Assembly: GCF_008728835.1 (NCBI RefSeq)
Contig: NZ_CP042582.1
Location: 3,708,217 to 3,772,216, forward strand
DNA: 64,000 bases
Direction: 5' to 3'
Source of the DNA: Hypericibacter adhaerens
Lineage (GTDB): Bacteria > Pseudomonadota > Alphaproteobacteria > Dongiales > Dongiaceae
Shown: positions 42,854-51,760 of the stretch, in pieces
How the letters are laid out: each line of letters begins with the position of its first letter
How positions within the stretch are numbered: position 1 is the stretch's first letter
Position numbers and translations under genes: made by a program
The notes under the pieces: model-generated
Database searches by the model: none
Seen by the model: only the letters and a program-made list of their open reading frames with translations
Told to the model about the DNA's origin: nothing

Positions 42854-43282
42854 TCACGAGCCTTCGCGCACCAGCCAGGCATCCGTGGTCTGCGCCTCGC
42901 CGCTGGGGCTGTAGGTCCAGTTGCACTTCAACCGTGCCGCGTCGGGGGCGGGGCAGGCGATGCGATGGGTGGGCGTGTCGGGCGGACAGGCCGAATAATC
43001 GACCGCGACGGCGAAGCCGCTGCCGTCCTTCTCCACCGCGACCTTGCCGCATTCGGAGACCAGGCTGCCGAAGATCGAGCTTTCCCGGACGCGGCCCGCG
43101 CTCTCGCTGTCGAAGCAGATCACCTCGTCGGCCATGTCGCCGGGCTGATCGCCCGCCGTGAGCCAGAACACCTGCCAGCAGGAGCCGGCAAGGTCGGCGG
43201 CCCGGGCCGGGCCCGCGAAGCCGCCGGCGAAGGCCAGCACCGTCGCCAGCAGGATGGCCGTCATCATCGTGAGCGATCGCAT
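42854..43282 (-). CDS. Hypothetical secreted Cys-containing protein
   Basis: 142 residues. A signal peptide (MRSLTMMTAILLATVLAFAGGFAGPARA, cleavage after ARA near 28) is followed by a small domain with six Cys residues (GSCWQ, VICFD, SECGK, SACPP, IACPA, LKCNW) that could form three disulfides in the periplasm. No enzymatic motif. Same strand as the ThpR gene downstream, 101 bp apart, and the Gly-rich secreted protein gene upstream. Family unknown. Confidence 0.65.
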   Translation of the reverse strand: MRSLTMMTAILLATVLAFAGGFAGPARAADLAGSCWQVFWLTAGDQPGDMADEVICFDSESAGRVRESSIFGSLVSECGKVAVEKDGSGFAVAVDYSACPPDTPTHRIACPAPDAARLKCNWTYSPSGEAQTTDAWLVREGS

Positions 43283-43319
43283 GATCCCCTCTTCCGCATG
43301 GCTTGCTGTGTCGAATGAA

Positions 43320-44705
43320 TCAATCGTGGGTCAGCCAGATCGGCAGCCGGGCGCCCCAGGCGCCCCAGCCCTCATTGAAATTCTGCCGGCGCTCCTCGAG
43401 CTGTTGCGTGGAATTGTTGAGGACGCTGTTCTGCAGCACGAAGGCCTCGAACTCCGCCGGCACATTGTCGGCGTTGGTCGGCGTCGGGACCAGGCCGCGC
43501 CGCTCGACGCAATGCGAGAGATAACCCGCGATGTAATCGATGGCCAGCGTGTCCTCCCATGACGAGCCCTGGGGGCCGTAGCGCCGCGCCTCGAGCGACA
43601 GGACATGCTCGCCCATGCCGCCGCCGAGGGCGAAGGCCTGCTGGCGCGGCGGCAGGTTCCTGAGCGCGCCGACATCGTAGGAGACCGTGCGGGTTCGCGG
43701 GTCGTAGCCGACGAGGCCGCGGCCGGGGCCCGTCTTCGGGCTCTGGTAATAACCGAGCCCGCCCTTGACGCGCAGGCAGTCGTCCATCGCGGCCAGGATC
43801 TTGCGGATGTCGGCCGCGAACTTGCCGGAGGGATCGGGATTGGGTTCCTCGCGATAGATCGACTTGCTGCCATCGGGCGGCGTGTTGCTCGCGGTCGTGG
43901 TGCCGCCGCCCCCGCTGCCGCCGCCACCCGAATTGTTGCGCGTGCCGCCGCTCCCGCCGCCGGTGCCGCTGCCGCCATTGCCGGTGCTGGCGGTGTTGTA
44001 GCTGTCGCCGCCACCGCCCGAGCCGCCCCCGGACCCGACGCCCTTGCAATAGGTCTGGTTCCACCAGGCCTGCTGCTGCGCCGTCCAGGCGGGATCGGCC
44101 GGGCAGCCATAGCTGTCGTCGCCTTCGTCGCTCTGCGTGTAGAACCGGTCGGCGGCCACGGCCGGATCCTGCTGGGCCTCGACCAGCGCCTTCTTGTTGA
44201 TCCAGCAGAGCGCCGTCTCGTTGATGGCGCAGCGATCGGCGGCGCAGCGCAGCAGGATCTCGGGATGGCGCTGATAAAGCGGGTCGCCGAGCGACTTCAG
44301 CGAGATGCGCACCGGCGGGCCGCCATAGACGCGATCATAGGCCGAGGTGTCCTCGCAGGGCCCGCCATCCTCGCCGCCGGGCAGGTCGCCGGTCGAGAAG
44401 GAGTCGCCGCCCCCGGACCCGCCGCCGCTGCCAGCTCCGCCGGAATCCTCGCCCTGCGTCTGGATCTCGTCCTGATAGACGCCGCCATTGTTCTGCGCCC
44501 GGGCCCCGGGCACGAGCCCGAGCGCCAGGCCGAGGCCGAGCGCCAGGGCGAGAACGACACCGGACCCGAACCTGTGAGCCCACGCACCGGTTTTGGCCGA
44601 GCCGCGCGCGTCCGCCGCCCGCCGCCCCACGTCGCGGCCCTGATGGTTCCGCTGCAAACCCGCCCCCTTCGAGCCGGCCTCCGCTGCGCCCCGGAGGAAT
44701 TTCAT
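43320..44705 (-). CDS. Hypothetical Gly/Ser-rich exported protein
   Basis: 461 residues. An unusually long basic N-region (about 45 residues) precedes a hydrophobic stretch (VVLALALGLGLALGLVPGARA) that reads as a signal peptide; the true start may be downstream at a non-ATG codon. Two glycine-rich linkers (about 85-115 and 225-270, Gly/Ser/Asn/Thr) separate a Cys-containing domain (CEDTSAYDR ... CAADRCAINETALCWINKK) from a C-terminal domain (FAADIRKILAAMDDCLRVKGGLGYY to RLPIWLTHD). GGGMGEHVLSLEARRYG and DYIAGYLSHCVE distantly recall the helical region of neutral zinc metallopeptidases, but no HExxH exists. Function unknown. Confidence 0.65.
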   Translation of the reverse strand: MKFLRGAAEAGSKGAGLQRNHQGRDVGRRAADARGSAKTGAWAHRFGSGVVLALALGLGLALGLVPGARAQNNGGVYQDEIQTQGEDSGGAGSGGGSGGGDSFSTGDLPGGEDGGPCEDTSAYDRVYGGPPVRISLKSLGDPLYQRHPEILLRCAADRCAINETALCWINKKALVEAQQDPAVAADRFYTQSDEGDDSYGCPADPAWTAQQQAWWNQTYCKGVGSGGGSGGGGDSYNTASTGNGGSGTGGGSGGTRNNSGGGGSGGGGTTTASNTPPDGSKSIYREEPNPDPSGKFAADIRKILAAMDDCLRVKGGLGYYQSPKTGPGRGLVGYDPRTRTVSYDVGALRNLPPRQQAFALGGGMGEHVLSLEARRYGPQGSSWEDTLAIDYIAGYLSHCVERRGLVPTPTNADNVPAEFEAFVLQNSVLNNSTQQLEERRQNFNEGWGAWGARLPIWLTHD

Positions 44706-44810
44706 CCTGAAACGGCCGCGCTGTCCAGCCGGCGTCCGGGGCCGAGGCGCGATGGTTTCATGACAGCCATCTCACGAACGATGCCGCGGGAACGGCGCTA
44801 GGATGGCCCC

Positions 44811-45482
44811 ATGAAACCCGCCCCTCCGCCGACCGCCGCCCTGCCCGCCGGCGCGGACGAGCGCGCCGCCCGCGAACGGCTCCGCGGCCTGCAGCGACGG
44901 CGCAAGCTCGTCATCCTCTTCGCGAGCCTCGCCGTCGCCCTGCTGATCCCGTTCCTGCGCTCGCTGGGCGACTGGAACGGCAGCCTGCACGAGACGGTCG
45001 AGGCCGTGGGCTTAGCCGCGATCGTGCTCTGCATCCTGGGCCGCGCCTGGTGTGCGCTCTATATCGGCGGGCGCAAGGCGAACCGGCTCGTGACCGAGGG
45101 GCCCTATTCCCTCAGCCGCAACCCGCTCTATCTCTTCTCATTCCTGGGCGCGGCCGGCATCGGCGCCCAGACCGGCAGCCTCGCGATCGCCGCGCTCTTC
45201 GCCGTCGGCGCCATCGCCATCTTCCGCCCCGCGATCCAGCGCGAGGAAGCCGCCCTGCAGACGATCTTCGGCCAGGCCTACGAGGACTATCGCCGCCGCA
45301 CCCCGCGCTTCGGCCCCCGCCTCGCAGCCTGGCACGACGCCACGCGGCTCGAGATCCACCCGCAAGCGCTCTACCGCACCATCGCCGACGGGCTGGTGTT
45401 CGCGGCGCTGGTGCCGCTGTTCGAGCTGGTCGACTGGGCGCAGGCGGCGGGGTATTTGGGGGTGGTGCTTAGATTGCCGTGA
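44811..45482 (+). CDS. Isoprenylcysteine/phospholipid methyltransferase-like membrane protein
   Basis: 223 residues. TM helices near 33-50, 64-85, 112-145. The cofactor and active region NRLVTEGPYSLSRNPLYLFSFLGAAG and REEAALQTIFGQAYEDYRRRTPRFGP is the signature of ICMT/PEMT-like bacterial methyltransferases, which bind S-adenosylmethionine at the membrane face. The substrate is not predictable. Two extra C-terminal hydrophobic stretches (LVFAALVPLFELV) are visible. Start at 44811 has GGATGG upstream. Divergent from the Gly-rich protein gene. Confidence 0.85.
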   Translation: MKPAPPPTAALPAGADERAARERLRGLQRRRKLVILFASLAVALLIPFLRSLGDWNGSLHETVEAVGLAAIVLCILGRAWCALYIGGRKANRLVTEGPYSLSRNPLYLFSFLGAAGIGAQTGSLAIAALFAVGAIAIFRPAIQREEAALQTIFGQAYEDYRRRTPRFGPRLAAWHDATRLEIHPQALYRTIADGLVFAALVPLFELVDWAQAAGYLGVVLRLP

Positions 45483-45536
45483 GACAAAAGGAAAAGAAGT
45501 AACCGCCGGCCGTTCCGATTTGCCGCGACGGTCATC

Positions 45537-46472
45537 TCAGCCTTTGAACAATTTGAAACTGACTTGGTACCGATAGAAGTCGATATTGTTGGCAGCCCGT
45601 AAGGCGCGCCGCAGGCGCAAATCATCTTCCAGCGCAATGATGCAGCCGCGCACGGTCTGATCCGGCTCGGCCAACTCATCCAGCACGTAACCCATATAAC
45701 GTTGTATCTGACCGACCACGGCATCGCTGGCCCGGCCTTTTTTCAGCTCAACTACTAGAAGCTCTTTCTTGTCCTTGCGAAGCGCTAGAATGTCGATGGG
45801 CCCTGTGTCGGTCGGATACTGCTGCCCGGCCGCCTCGCCGTCCTCCCGGAATATGTCGTAGTTCTTGCCAAGCTCGGTTGAAACCCAGTTTTCGACGAGG
45901 AAGTCTTCAAGGTGCGACTCAAGCGCAAAAATCGAGGGGTCTTCGACCAGTTCATCGGTTGCGATCAGCTTGGGTGATGCATTGCCGGCGAGAAAGCCTT
46001 CAATCTCCTGAGCGTGCTTGGTGATATCGCTAACGGTGCCAATCGCACCGGTGGAATTACGCAGCGCCTCGCTCATCTCAGAGCGAGCAATGGCCTTCGG
46101 AAACCATTCCACATGGCGGCGATGCGGGAGCTTCTCGCCCGGAGTATAGAAGTAGTCGCTGACGACAGTGCCCGCCCAATACGATCCCTTGCCGTCGGGG
46201 CAAAGGACGATGTCGCCCTGCTGGATCCCTTTGCAGATCGTATGAAGCATGCCGCAAGCAAGGCCAGCCGCAACCTTGGACTTGCCGGGGTTGTTGTTGA
46301 GATACACTGGGATAAACTTGGCGTTGAACTCTCGCCAGTTCTCAGTCAGTTCACTTGTCAAATCATGAGCAATGCCCCAGCCGCCACCGAACCATTTTTC
46401 CTCGTGACATTGCTGCGCAGCCGAACTCTTCGCGCCAAGCATGATGCGATAGTAGGATCGGCTTGCGCTCAT
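45537..46472 (-). CDS. PD-(D/E)XK nuclease with N-terminal PUA-like module (DUF91/Mrr-like)
   Basis: 311 residues from the ATG at 46472 (AAGG 10 bp upstream; another ATG is at 46481). The N-terminal half (SYYRIMLGAKS, KGIQQGDIVLCPDGKGSYWAGTV, HRRHVEWF) looks like a PUA/EVE-type domain that could read modified bases. MSEALRNSTGAIGTVSDIT links it to a NucS-like nuclease domain: Glu184, Asp227 in GPIDILA and Glu242-Leu-Lys244 in VVELKKG make the D-ExK active site. Such stand-alone nucleases occur in defence islands and may restrict modified foreign DNA. The DNA is less GC-rich than the flanks, a sign of recent transfer. No methylase or other defence gene is adjacent. Confidence 0.8.
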   Translation of the reverse strand: MSASRSYYRIMLGAKSSAAQQCHEEKWFGGGWGIAHDLTSELTENWREFNAKFIPVYLNNNPGKSKVAAGLACGMLHTICKGIQQGDIVLCPDGKGSYWAGTVVSDYFYTPGEKLPHRRHVEWFPKAIARSEMSEALRNSTGAIGTVSDITKHAQEIEGFLAGNASPKLIATDELVEDPSIFALESHLEDFLVENWVSTELGKNYDIFREDGEAAGQQYPTDTGPIDILALRKDKKELLVVELKKGRASDAVVGQIQRYMGYVLDELAEPDQTVRGCIIALEDDLRLRRALRAANNIDFYRYQVSFKLFKG

Positions 46473-46666
46473 ATTGGCCATACCTTCTCGGCAAGCAAAT
46501 CCTGCATAGTATCCTGCTTGGTCTGAAGAACCTTGGCGGGTTTTCCAGCAGGCATTTCCCCAATAAATGGTAATCAAGACAGATAAGAAACGCGAGCTGG
46601 TCCTGAAATTCCCCTATTTTTAGTGGATTGCTGAGACGGCTTTCAAGCTATCAAGCCTGATTGACT

Positions 46667-47308
46667 CTACCCCTTCCAATGCGGCGGGGTCGTCTTCTCG
46701 TAGTAGGGCAGCTTTTCGATCGCACCCTTCCAGGCGCGCAGCTTCGGCGGCAGGCGGTCGTCAGGGAGGCCCTGGCCGGGCTTGCGGTCCTCGATGCGCT
46801 TCAGCATGCGGACGAACGGGAACATGGTGAAGTCGGCGATCGAGAGCTCGCCGGCGAGGTAGGGGCCGACGAAGGCAGCCTCGAAGGGCGCCAGGGCGTC
46901 GAGCATCTTCTGGTGCGCGTCGGCCAGTTCCTCCTTCGTGGCGGGCTTGTCGCCGTAGAGCACGAGCTCGGCGAGCGCGTTGCTCGCCTCCTTCACATAG
47001 TCGTTGATCTCGGTCGCGAGCCGGCGGACGGTCGCGCGCGCCCTGGTCTCCTTCGGCAGCAGCGGCTTCTGCGGATATTTCTCCTCGAGATATTCGAGGA
47101 TCACGCCCGACTCCCAGAGCGCGAAGCCGTCGTCGACGATGGTCGGCACGAGGCCGCGCGGGTTGATGGCGCGGAAGGCGGGCGCCTTGGTGTCGCCCTT
47201 GTCGAAGGAGAGGAGCTTGAGGTCGTAAGCGATGCCCTTGTGCTCGAGGGCGAGCCAGACCTTCCAGGCAAAGGGGGAGCCGGAGCCGTAATAGAATGTG
47301 AGCGCCAT
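46667..47308 (-). CDS. Glutathione S-transferase family protein
   Basis: 213 residues from 47308. Thioredoxin-like N-terminal domain with FYYGSGSPFAWKVWLALEHKGI, cis-Pro in GLVPTIVDDG and ES in LWESGVILEYLEEKYP (glutathione gamma-glutamyl contact). The C-terminal all-helical domain ends in GELSIADFTMFPFVRML. The likely catalytic residue is the Ser or Tyr in YGSGSPF. It would conjugate or reduce electrophiles with glutathione. GAGGTC lies close upstream of the ATG. Confidence 0.9.
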   Translation of the reverse strand: MALTFYYGSGSPFAWKVWLALEHKGIAYDLKLLSFDKGDTKAPAFRAINPRGLVPTIVDDGFALWESGVILEYLEEKYPQKPLLPKETRARATVRRLATEINDYVKEASNALAELVLYGDKPATKEELADAHQKMLDALAPFEAAFVGPYLAGELSIADFTMFPFVRMLKRIEDRKPGQGLPDDRLPPKLRAWKGAIEKLPYYEKTTPPHWKG

Positions 47309-47776
47309 GGGGACCTCATGAGTGCTTCCACCTTCGCCAAGGCTTCGGTGGACAGGTGGGGTTAAGCCGGTCATCGGGCACCGTCGCTCCTTCCCCAAGC
47401 CCCTCGTTTGGCGTGATCGCTACGCTCTGCTCCCTGGCTTCGGGAGAGTTCTTCGATCAGGGCAAGGGGCAGGCCTGAGACGCTGGCTGCCCAAAGAATC
47501 GGCAATTCGGCCAGGAGCTTATACGGGTCGCGAAAGGCTGGCGACCCGGCCGGCAACAGGGTTATGCTGAATTGCTGCGCTGCGGCAGCAATCCGCCATT
47601 TACCTCATCTTCGGTTCTTCCCCCGCATCATGTCCCCTTGGAAATCCGGCCGGTTTGGCCCTCGCCCCCTCGACGAGAGCCGCCTTCGCAGGCGCGAAGC
47701 CGGGGTCCGGGCGACCCGAATCATGACAGTCTGGCGATAAGCCCCACCGATCCCCGAGACCCGATACCCCCCGACC
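47309..47776. other. 468-bp gap with a short palindrome
   Basis: No supported gene. TCCACC (47327-47332) and GGTGGA (47347-47352) flank TTCGCCAAGGCTTC, giving a hairpin of the CTTCGCCAAGGCTTCGG type that recurs between genes in alphaproteobacteria. It stands 19 bp before the GST start, so it would be in the 5' leader of that gene. The rest must contain the promoters of the divergent GST and patatin genes. Confidence 0.45.
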
Positions 47777-48922
47777 ATGACCAGCACCATGCCCTCGCCC
47801 AAACGTTCCCCGTCGCCGGCCCTGCCGAGCAACGCACCCCTGCCCCGCCTCCAGCCCGCGCGCCGGCCCGGCGTGAAGCATATCTCGCTGGCGCTCCAGG
47901 GCGGCGGCTCGCACGGCGCCTTCACCTGGGGCGTGATGCACCGGCTCATGAGCGAGCCGCGGCTCTATATCGACGGGATCAGCGGCACCAGCGCCGGCGC
48001 CATGAACGCCGTGGTCTTCACCGACGGCTTCATCAAGAGCCGCCGCCAGGGCGCCATCAACGCGCTCGCCCATTTCTGGGACCGCGTCGCCGACCTCTAC
48101 CACCTGCCGCGCAGCGCGGCTCTGGCGATGCCGAGCCTCGGCCTGCCCTTCGGCCTCGGCGCCTTCGGCGGTCCTGCCAACGGCAATGGCTGGCAGGTCG
48201 ACCGCGATCCGGCCTTCATGGCGGTCGATTTCCTCACCCGCATCTTCGCGCCGACCCAGTTCAACCCGCTCAACATCAACCCGCTGCGCGAGGTGCTGGA
48301 GGACGTGGTCGATTTCGAGGGCTTGCGCGCCCATCCGCAGATCAAGCTCTTCGTCACGGCCTCCAACGTGCGCACCTGCAAGTCGCGCGTCTTCCGCACG
48401 CCGGAGATCACCGTCGACACCCTGATGGCGTCGGCCTGCCTGCCGCTCATGTTCAAGGCGGTCGAGATCGAGGGCGAGCATTACTGGGACGGCGGCTATC
48501 TCGGCAATCCCGCGATCTATCCCTTGATCCATGAATGCGCCAGCCGCGACGTGGTGATCGTGCAGATCAACCCGATGAACCGGCCCGACGTGCCCGTGAC
48601 GGCGCGAGACATCCTCAACCGCATCAACGAGATGACCTTCAACGCCAGCCTGGTGCGCGAGATGTTCGGCGTCGCCACCATCACCTCGCTGGTCGAGAAC
48701 GGTTCGCTCCAGAACGAGCATTACGCTGCAGTGCGCTTCCACCAGATCGGCGCCGAGGCCGAGCTGGCGAAGCTGGGCGCACTCAGCAAGCTCAACACCG
48801 AGCGCGCCTTCCTCGAGCATCTGCACCAGCTGGGCTACGACACCGCCGACAAGTGGGTCGAAGAGAACATCGACCGCATCGGCTGGGAGAGCACGATCGA
48901 CCTGGCGGAGAAGTTCGCGTAG
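47777..48922 (+). CDS. Patatin-like phospholipase
   Basis: 381 residues. Oxyanion-hole motif LALQGGGSHGAFTWG (39-52), nucleophile elbow GTSAG (Ser72) and catalytic Asp238 in WDGG are all present, with a long C-terminal helical part. No signal peptide; a Pro-rich basic N-terminus of about 33 residues. The family cleaves acyl chains from phospholipids or acts on storage lipids. Monocistronic; followed by palindromic repeat family B at 48961. Confidence 0.9.
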   Translation: MTSTMPSPKRSPSPALPSNAPLPRLQPARRPGVKHISLALQGGGSHGAFTWGVMHRLMSEPRLYIDGISGTSAGAMNAVVFTDGFIKSRRQGAINALAHFWDRVADLYHLPRSAALAMPSLGLPFGLGAFGGPANGNGWQVDRDPAFMAVDFLTRIFAPTQFNPLNINPLREVLEDVVDFEGLRAHPQIKLFVTASNVRTCKSRVFRTPEITVDTLMASACLPLMFKAVEIEGEHYWDGGYLGNPAIYPLIHECASRDVVIVQINPMNRPDVPVTARDILNRINEMTFNASLVREMFGVATITSLVENGSLQNEHYAAVRFHQIGAEAELAKLGALSKLNTERAFLEHLHQLGYDTADKWVEENIDRIGWESTIDLAEKFA

Positions 48923-48960
48923 GCGAACGGGTGCCTCGCCCACCGCTGCCCTTCCCGTTC

Positions 48961-49040
48961 GTCATTCTCGCGAAAGCGGGACTCCATGTGGATCCAACAC
49001 GCCAAGCTTAGAGCCGGATCCCCGCATTCGCGGGGATGAC
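48961..49040. repeat. Intergenic palindromic repeat, family B
   Basis: GTCATTCTCGCGAAAGCGGGACTCC at the left end is answered by GGATCCCCGCATTCGCGGGGATGAC at the right. It is closely related to 53456-53535 (same GTCATYCYCGC and GCGGGGATGAC ends, same internal GATCCAAC and AAGCT). It lies in the convergent gap after patatin and PEBP genes and may act as terminator. Confidence 0.7.
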
Positions 49041-49072
49041 GTGAGCCGGACTGTCGCTACGCGCCTCCCCCC

Positions 49073-49645
49073 TCATCGTCCATAGATCGCGGTGAAGCTC
49101 GCCTGGTCGAGCTTGTTGGCCTCGACGAAGATCCCGACCATCGCCGGCGTGGCGTTCGCGTCGACGGGGAGCTTGGGGGTCCTGAGCGCGGTGAGGACGA
49201 AGCGGTAGCGATGCGCCGTGCGCGCGGGCGGGCAAGGGCCGCCATAGCCCGGAACGCCGAAATCGGTGCGGGTCTCGATCGCGCCGATCGAGGCGATGCC
49301 GGCCCCGCTCGCGCCCGCCGGCAGGCTCTCGACCGACGCGGGGATGTTGACGACGACCCAATGGAACCAGCCGAGGCCGTTGGGCGCGTCCAGATCGAAG
49401 ATCGTGAGCACGAAGCTCTGCGTGCCCGGGGGCGCGCCGGACCAGACCAGCTCCGGCGAGCGGTTCTCGCCGGCACAACCGTAGCCATAGGCCTTGCTCG
49501 AGAGCTGCGCCGGCTGGATCTGCCCATTGACGATGTCGTGGCTGTTGAGCCTGAAGGACTGCGCCGCGGCGGGCATGAGCGGCAGCGCGACGATGCCGAC
49601 CAGCGTCAGGACCAGGATCGCGAACCGCCTCCCGAACCACCGCAC
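49073..49645 (-). CDS. YbhB/YbcL-type PEBP, exported
   Basis: 190 residues with signal peptide (cleavage after AAA/AQ, near 28). PEBP landmarks: ENRSPELVWSGAPPGTQSFVLTIFDLDAPNGLGWFHWVVVNIP, GYGGPCPPARTAHRYRF and KLDQASFTAIYGR at the end. These form the anion-binding site of the phosphatidylethanolamine-binding family; the biological role in bacteria is poorly known. Paralogous to the adjacent gene at 49679, with the same order of motifs. Confidence 0.9.
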   Translation of the reverse strand: MRWFGRRFAILVLTLVGIVALPLMPAAAQSFRLNSHDIVNGQIQPAQLSSKAYGYGCAGENRSPELVWSGAPPGTQSFVLTIFDLDAPNGLGWFHWVVVNIPASVESLPAGASGAGIASIGAIETRTDFGVPGYGGPCPPARTAHRYRFVLTALRTPKLPVDANATPAMVGIFVEANKLDQASFTAIYGR

Positions 49646-49678
49646 GGCGCGAGCCTTTCCCCTCAGCCCGAAACGGGC

Positions 49679-50254
49679 TCACCGCTCATAGGTCGCGGCG
49701 AAGCTGACGGCGGCGATCTTGCTGCCGGCGATCGCGGCCGCCGCCATGGCCGGGGTGGCGGTCTTGTCGAGCGGCAGCTTCGCCACGGAGAGCGCGGTCA
49801 GGGTGACGACATAGTGATGGGTCTGGCCCGGCGGCGGGCAGGGCCCGCCATAGCCCGCCTGCCCGAAATCGTTGAGCGTCTGGAGCGCGCCCACGGCCGC
49901 AACCGCACCCGAGCCCGCGGCGCCGCGCGGCAGCGAGTTCACCCGGTAGGGGATGTTGACCACGACCCAATGGGTCCAGCCTTTGCCGTTGTTCGCATCC
50001 TGGTCGAACAGGGTGAGGGCGAAGCTCTGGGTCCCCTGCGGCATGCCCTCCCAGTTGATGTGGGGCGAGAGATTGCCGCCCTGGCAGCCGAGGCCGAAGG
50101 CGGCGCTCAGCACCTGATCCGGTTGGAACTGGCCGTCCTTGATGTCGTGGCTGTACACCCTGAAGTCCGCGGCCTGAAGCGATGAGGTCGCGGCGAGGCC
50201 GGCACCCAGCAGTAGAAACGCCGCGAGCGCAGACCGGATTGTCCTGGCGATCAT
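49679..50254 (-). CDS. YbhB/YbcL-type PEBP, exported (paralogue)
   Basis: 191 residues from 50254 with a signal peptide ending near LQA-AD (28-29). Motifs GNLSPHINWEGMPQGTQSFALTLFDQDANNGKGWTHWVVVNIP, GYGGPCPPPGQTHHYVVTLTAL and VSFAATYER parallel those of the neighbour, indicating an old tandem duplication. DQDANN replaces DLDAPN in the ligand loop, so specificities may differ. 33 bp separate the two genes, which are probably cotranscribed. Confidence 0.9.
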   Translation of the reverse strand: MIARTIRSALAAFLLLGAGLAATSSLQAADFRVYSHDIKDGQFQPDQVLSAAFGLGCQGGNLSPHINWEGMPQGTQSFALTLFDQDANNGKGWTHWVVVNIPYRVNSLPRGAAGSGAVAAVGALQTLNDFGQAGYGGPCPPPGQTHHYVVTLTALSVAKLPLDKTATPAMAAAAIAGSKIAAVSFAATYER

Positions 50255-50419
50255 AGGTCCTGATTCCCCTTCCCGGATCGGGCCGCCGCCAGTCTGCCAC
50301 GGCTTTTCGCGGGTTGCGACATTCTCGCAAGCCCGACGCCGGTTGCGGTCCCGTGCCGGAACCGCTAGGCCATGAGCCCTGACAGCGTCAGGAACCGTTC
50401 GGAGCGGGGTGGCTTTCCC

Positions 50420-51547
50420 ATGGCTGACTTCGATTTCATCGTCATCGGCGCCGGCATGGCGGGCGCTTCCGCGTCCTGCGAGCTGGCCGCCCAGGGCCGC
50501 CTGCTGATGCTGGAGCAGGAGGACCAGCCGGGCTACCACACCACCGGCCGCTCCGCGGCGCTCTATGCCGAGACCTATGGCAATGCCACGGTGCGGGGCC
50601 TTACCACCGGCGGCAAGCCGTTCTACCTCGATCCGCCGGCCGGCTTCGCGGCCCATCCCTTGCTCCTGCCCCGCGGCGTCGTCTTCATCGGCCGCGCCGA
50701 CCAGCGCCGCTCGCTCGACGCCTTCCTCGCCGAGGTCTCGGGCCTGCGCAGCAACATCCGGCGCATCGCCCCGGCCGAGGTCGAGGGCCGCGTGCCGGTG
50801 TTCCGGCCGGGCTATGTCGCCGATGCCGTGCTCGATCCCGATGCGATGGATATCGACGTCCATGGGCTGCATCAGGGCTATCTCAAGGGCATGAGGGCGC
50901 GCGGCGGCCAGCTCCTGACGGACGCGCGCGTGACGGGACTGGCGCGGCAGGATGGGCGCTGGCGGGTCGAGAGCAAGGCCGGCTCGTTCTCGGGCCGCGT
51001 GATCGTCAACGCCGCCGGCGCCTGGGCCGACGAGATCGGCAGCCTCGCCGGGGCGGCGCCCATCGGGCTGGTGCCCAAGCGGCGCACCGCCATCCAGTTC
51101 CGGCCGCCCGCCGGCATGGACGTCATGCGCTGGCCCACCATCATCGATGCGGACGAGCAGTTTTATTTCCGCCCGGATGCCGGGAAGCTCATGGCCTCGC
51201 CCGCCGACGAGACGCCGATGCCGCCCTGCGACGTGCAGCCCGAGGATCTCGACATCGCGATCCTGGTCGATCGTCTGGAGCAGGCCGTCACGATGCCGAT
51301 CCCGCGGATCGAGCATCGCTGGGCGGGCTTGCGCTCCTTCGTCGCCGACAAGACGCCGGTGGTCGGCTATGACGAACGGGTCGCCGATTTCTTCTGGCTG
51401 GCGGGCCAGGGCGGCTATGGAATCCAGACCGCGCCCGGCATCGCCAAGCTGGTCGCGGCGCTGGCACAGCGTAAACCGGTGCCGCAGGAGCTGGCCGATC
51501 TCGGCGTGACCGAAGCGGCGCTCTCGCCCGCTCGCCTCCGCCGATAG
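50420..51547 (+). CDS. FAD-dependent D-amino-acid-oxidase/dehydrogenase-like enzyme
   Basis: 375 residues from 50420 (an in-frame ATG at 50372 is possible). Dinucleotide-binding GAGMAG (10-15) with Glu33 near the end of strand 2; QPGYHTTGRSAALYAETYG is the flavin-contact helix of the glycine/D-amino-acid oxidase (DAO) family, and QGGYGIQTAPGIAKLVA is the C-terminal FAD-closing motif. It is like the DauA-type D-arginine dehydrogenase branch. With the peptide importer and MlrC-type peptidase downstream it may serve D-amino acid or modified-peptide catabolism. Confidence 0.88.
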   Translation: MADFDFIVIGAGMAGASASCELAAQGRLLMLEQEDQPGYHTTGRSAALYAETYGNATVRGLTTGGKPFYLDPPAGFAAHPLLLPRGVVFIGRADQRRSLDAFLAEVSGLRSNIRRIAPAEVEGRVPVFRPGYVADAVLDPDAMDIDVHGLHQGYLKGMRARGGQLLTDARVTGLARQDGRWRVESKAGSFSGRVIVNAAGAWADEIGSLAGAAPIGLVPKRRTAIQFRPPAGMDVMRWPTIIDADEQFYFRPDAGKLMASPADETPMPPCDVQPEDLDIAILVDRLEQAVTMPIPRIEHRWAGLRSFVADKTPVVGYDERVADFFWLAGQGGYGIQTAPGIAKLVAALAQRKPVPQELADLGVTEAALSPARLRR

Positions 51548-51760
51548 GAGGAGGCGCGTGCCGCCAACCGGCGTCGCGCCTTGACGCTCCCGGCACCCCG
51601 CCGGATACTGCCGACCGCGCCTGCCACGATTTTGCAATTCAACCGACAAAGATCATCCGCAGGCGATCGGGGACCGTTCCGCCGCGTCTTGATCAGCGCT
51701 CGATCCCGACAGCGCGGAAAAAGAACGGCGTCGCCTCATTGAGCACACAGGGAGAAACCC

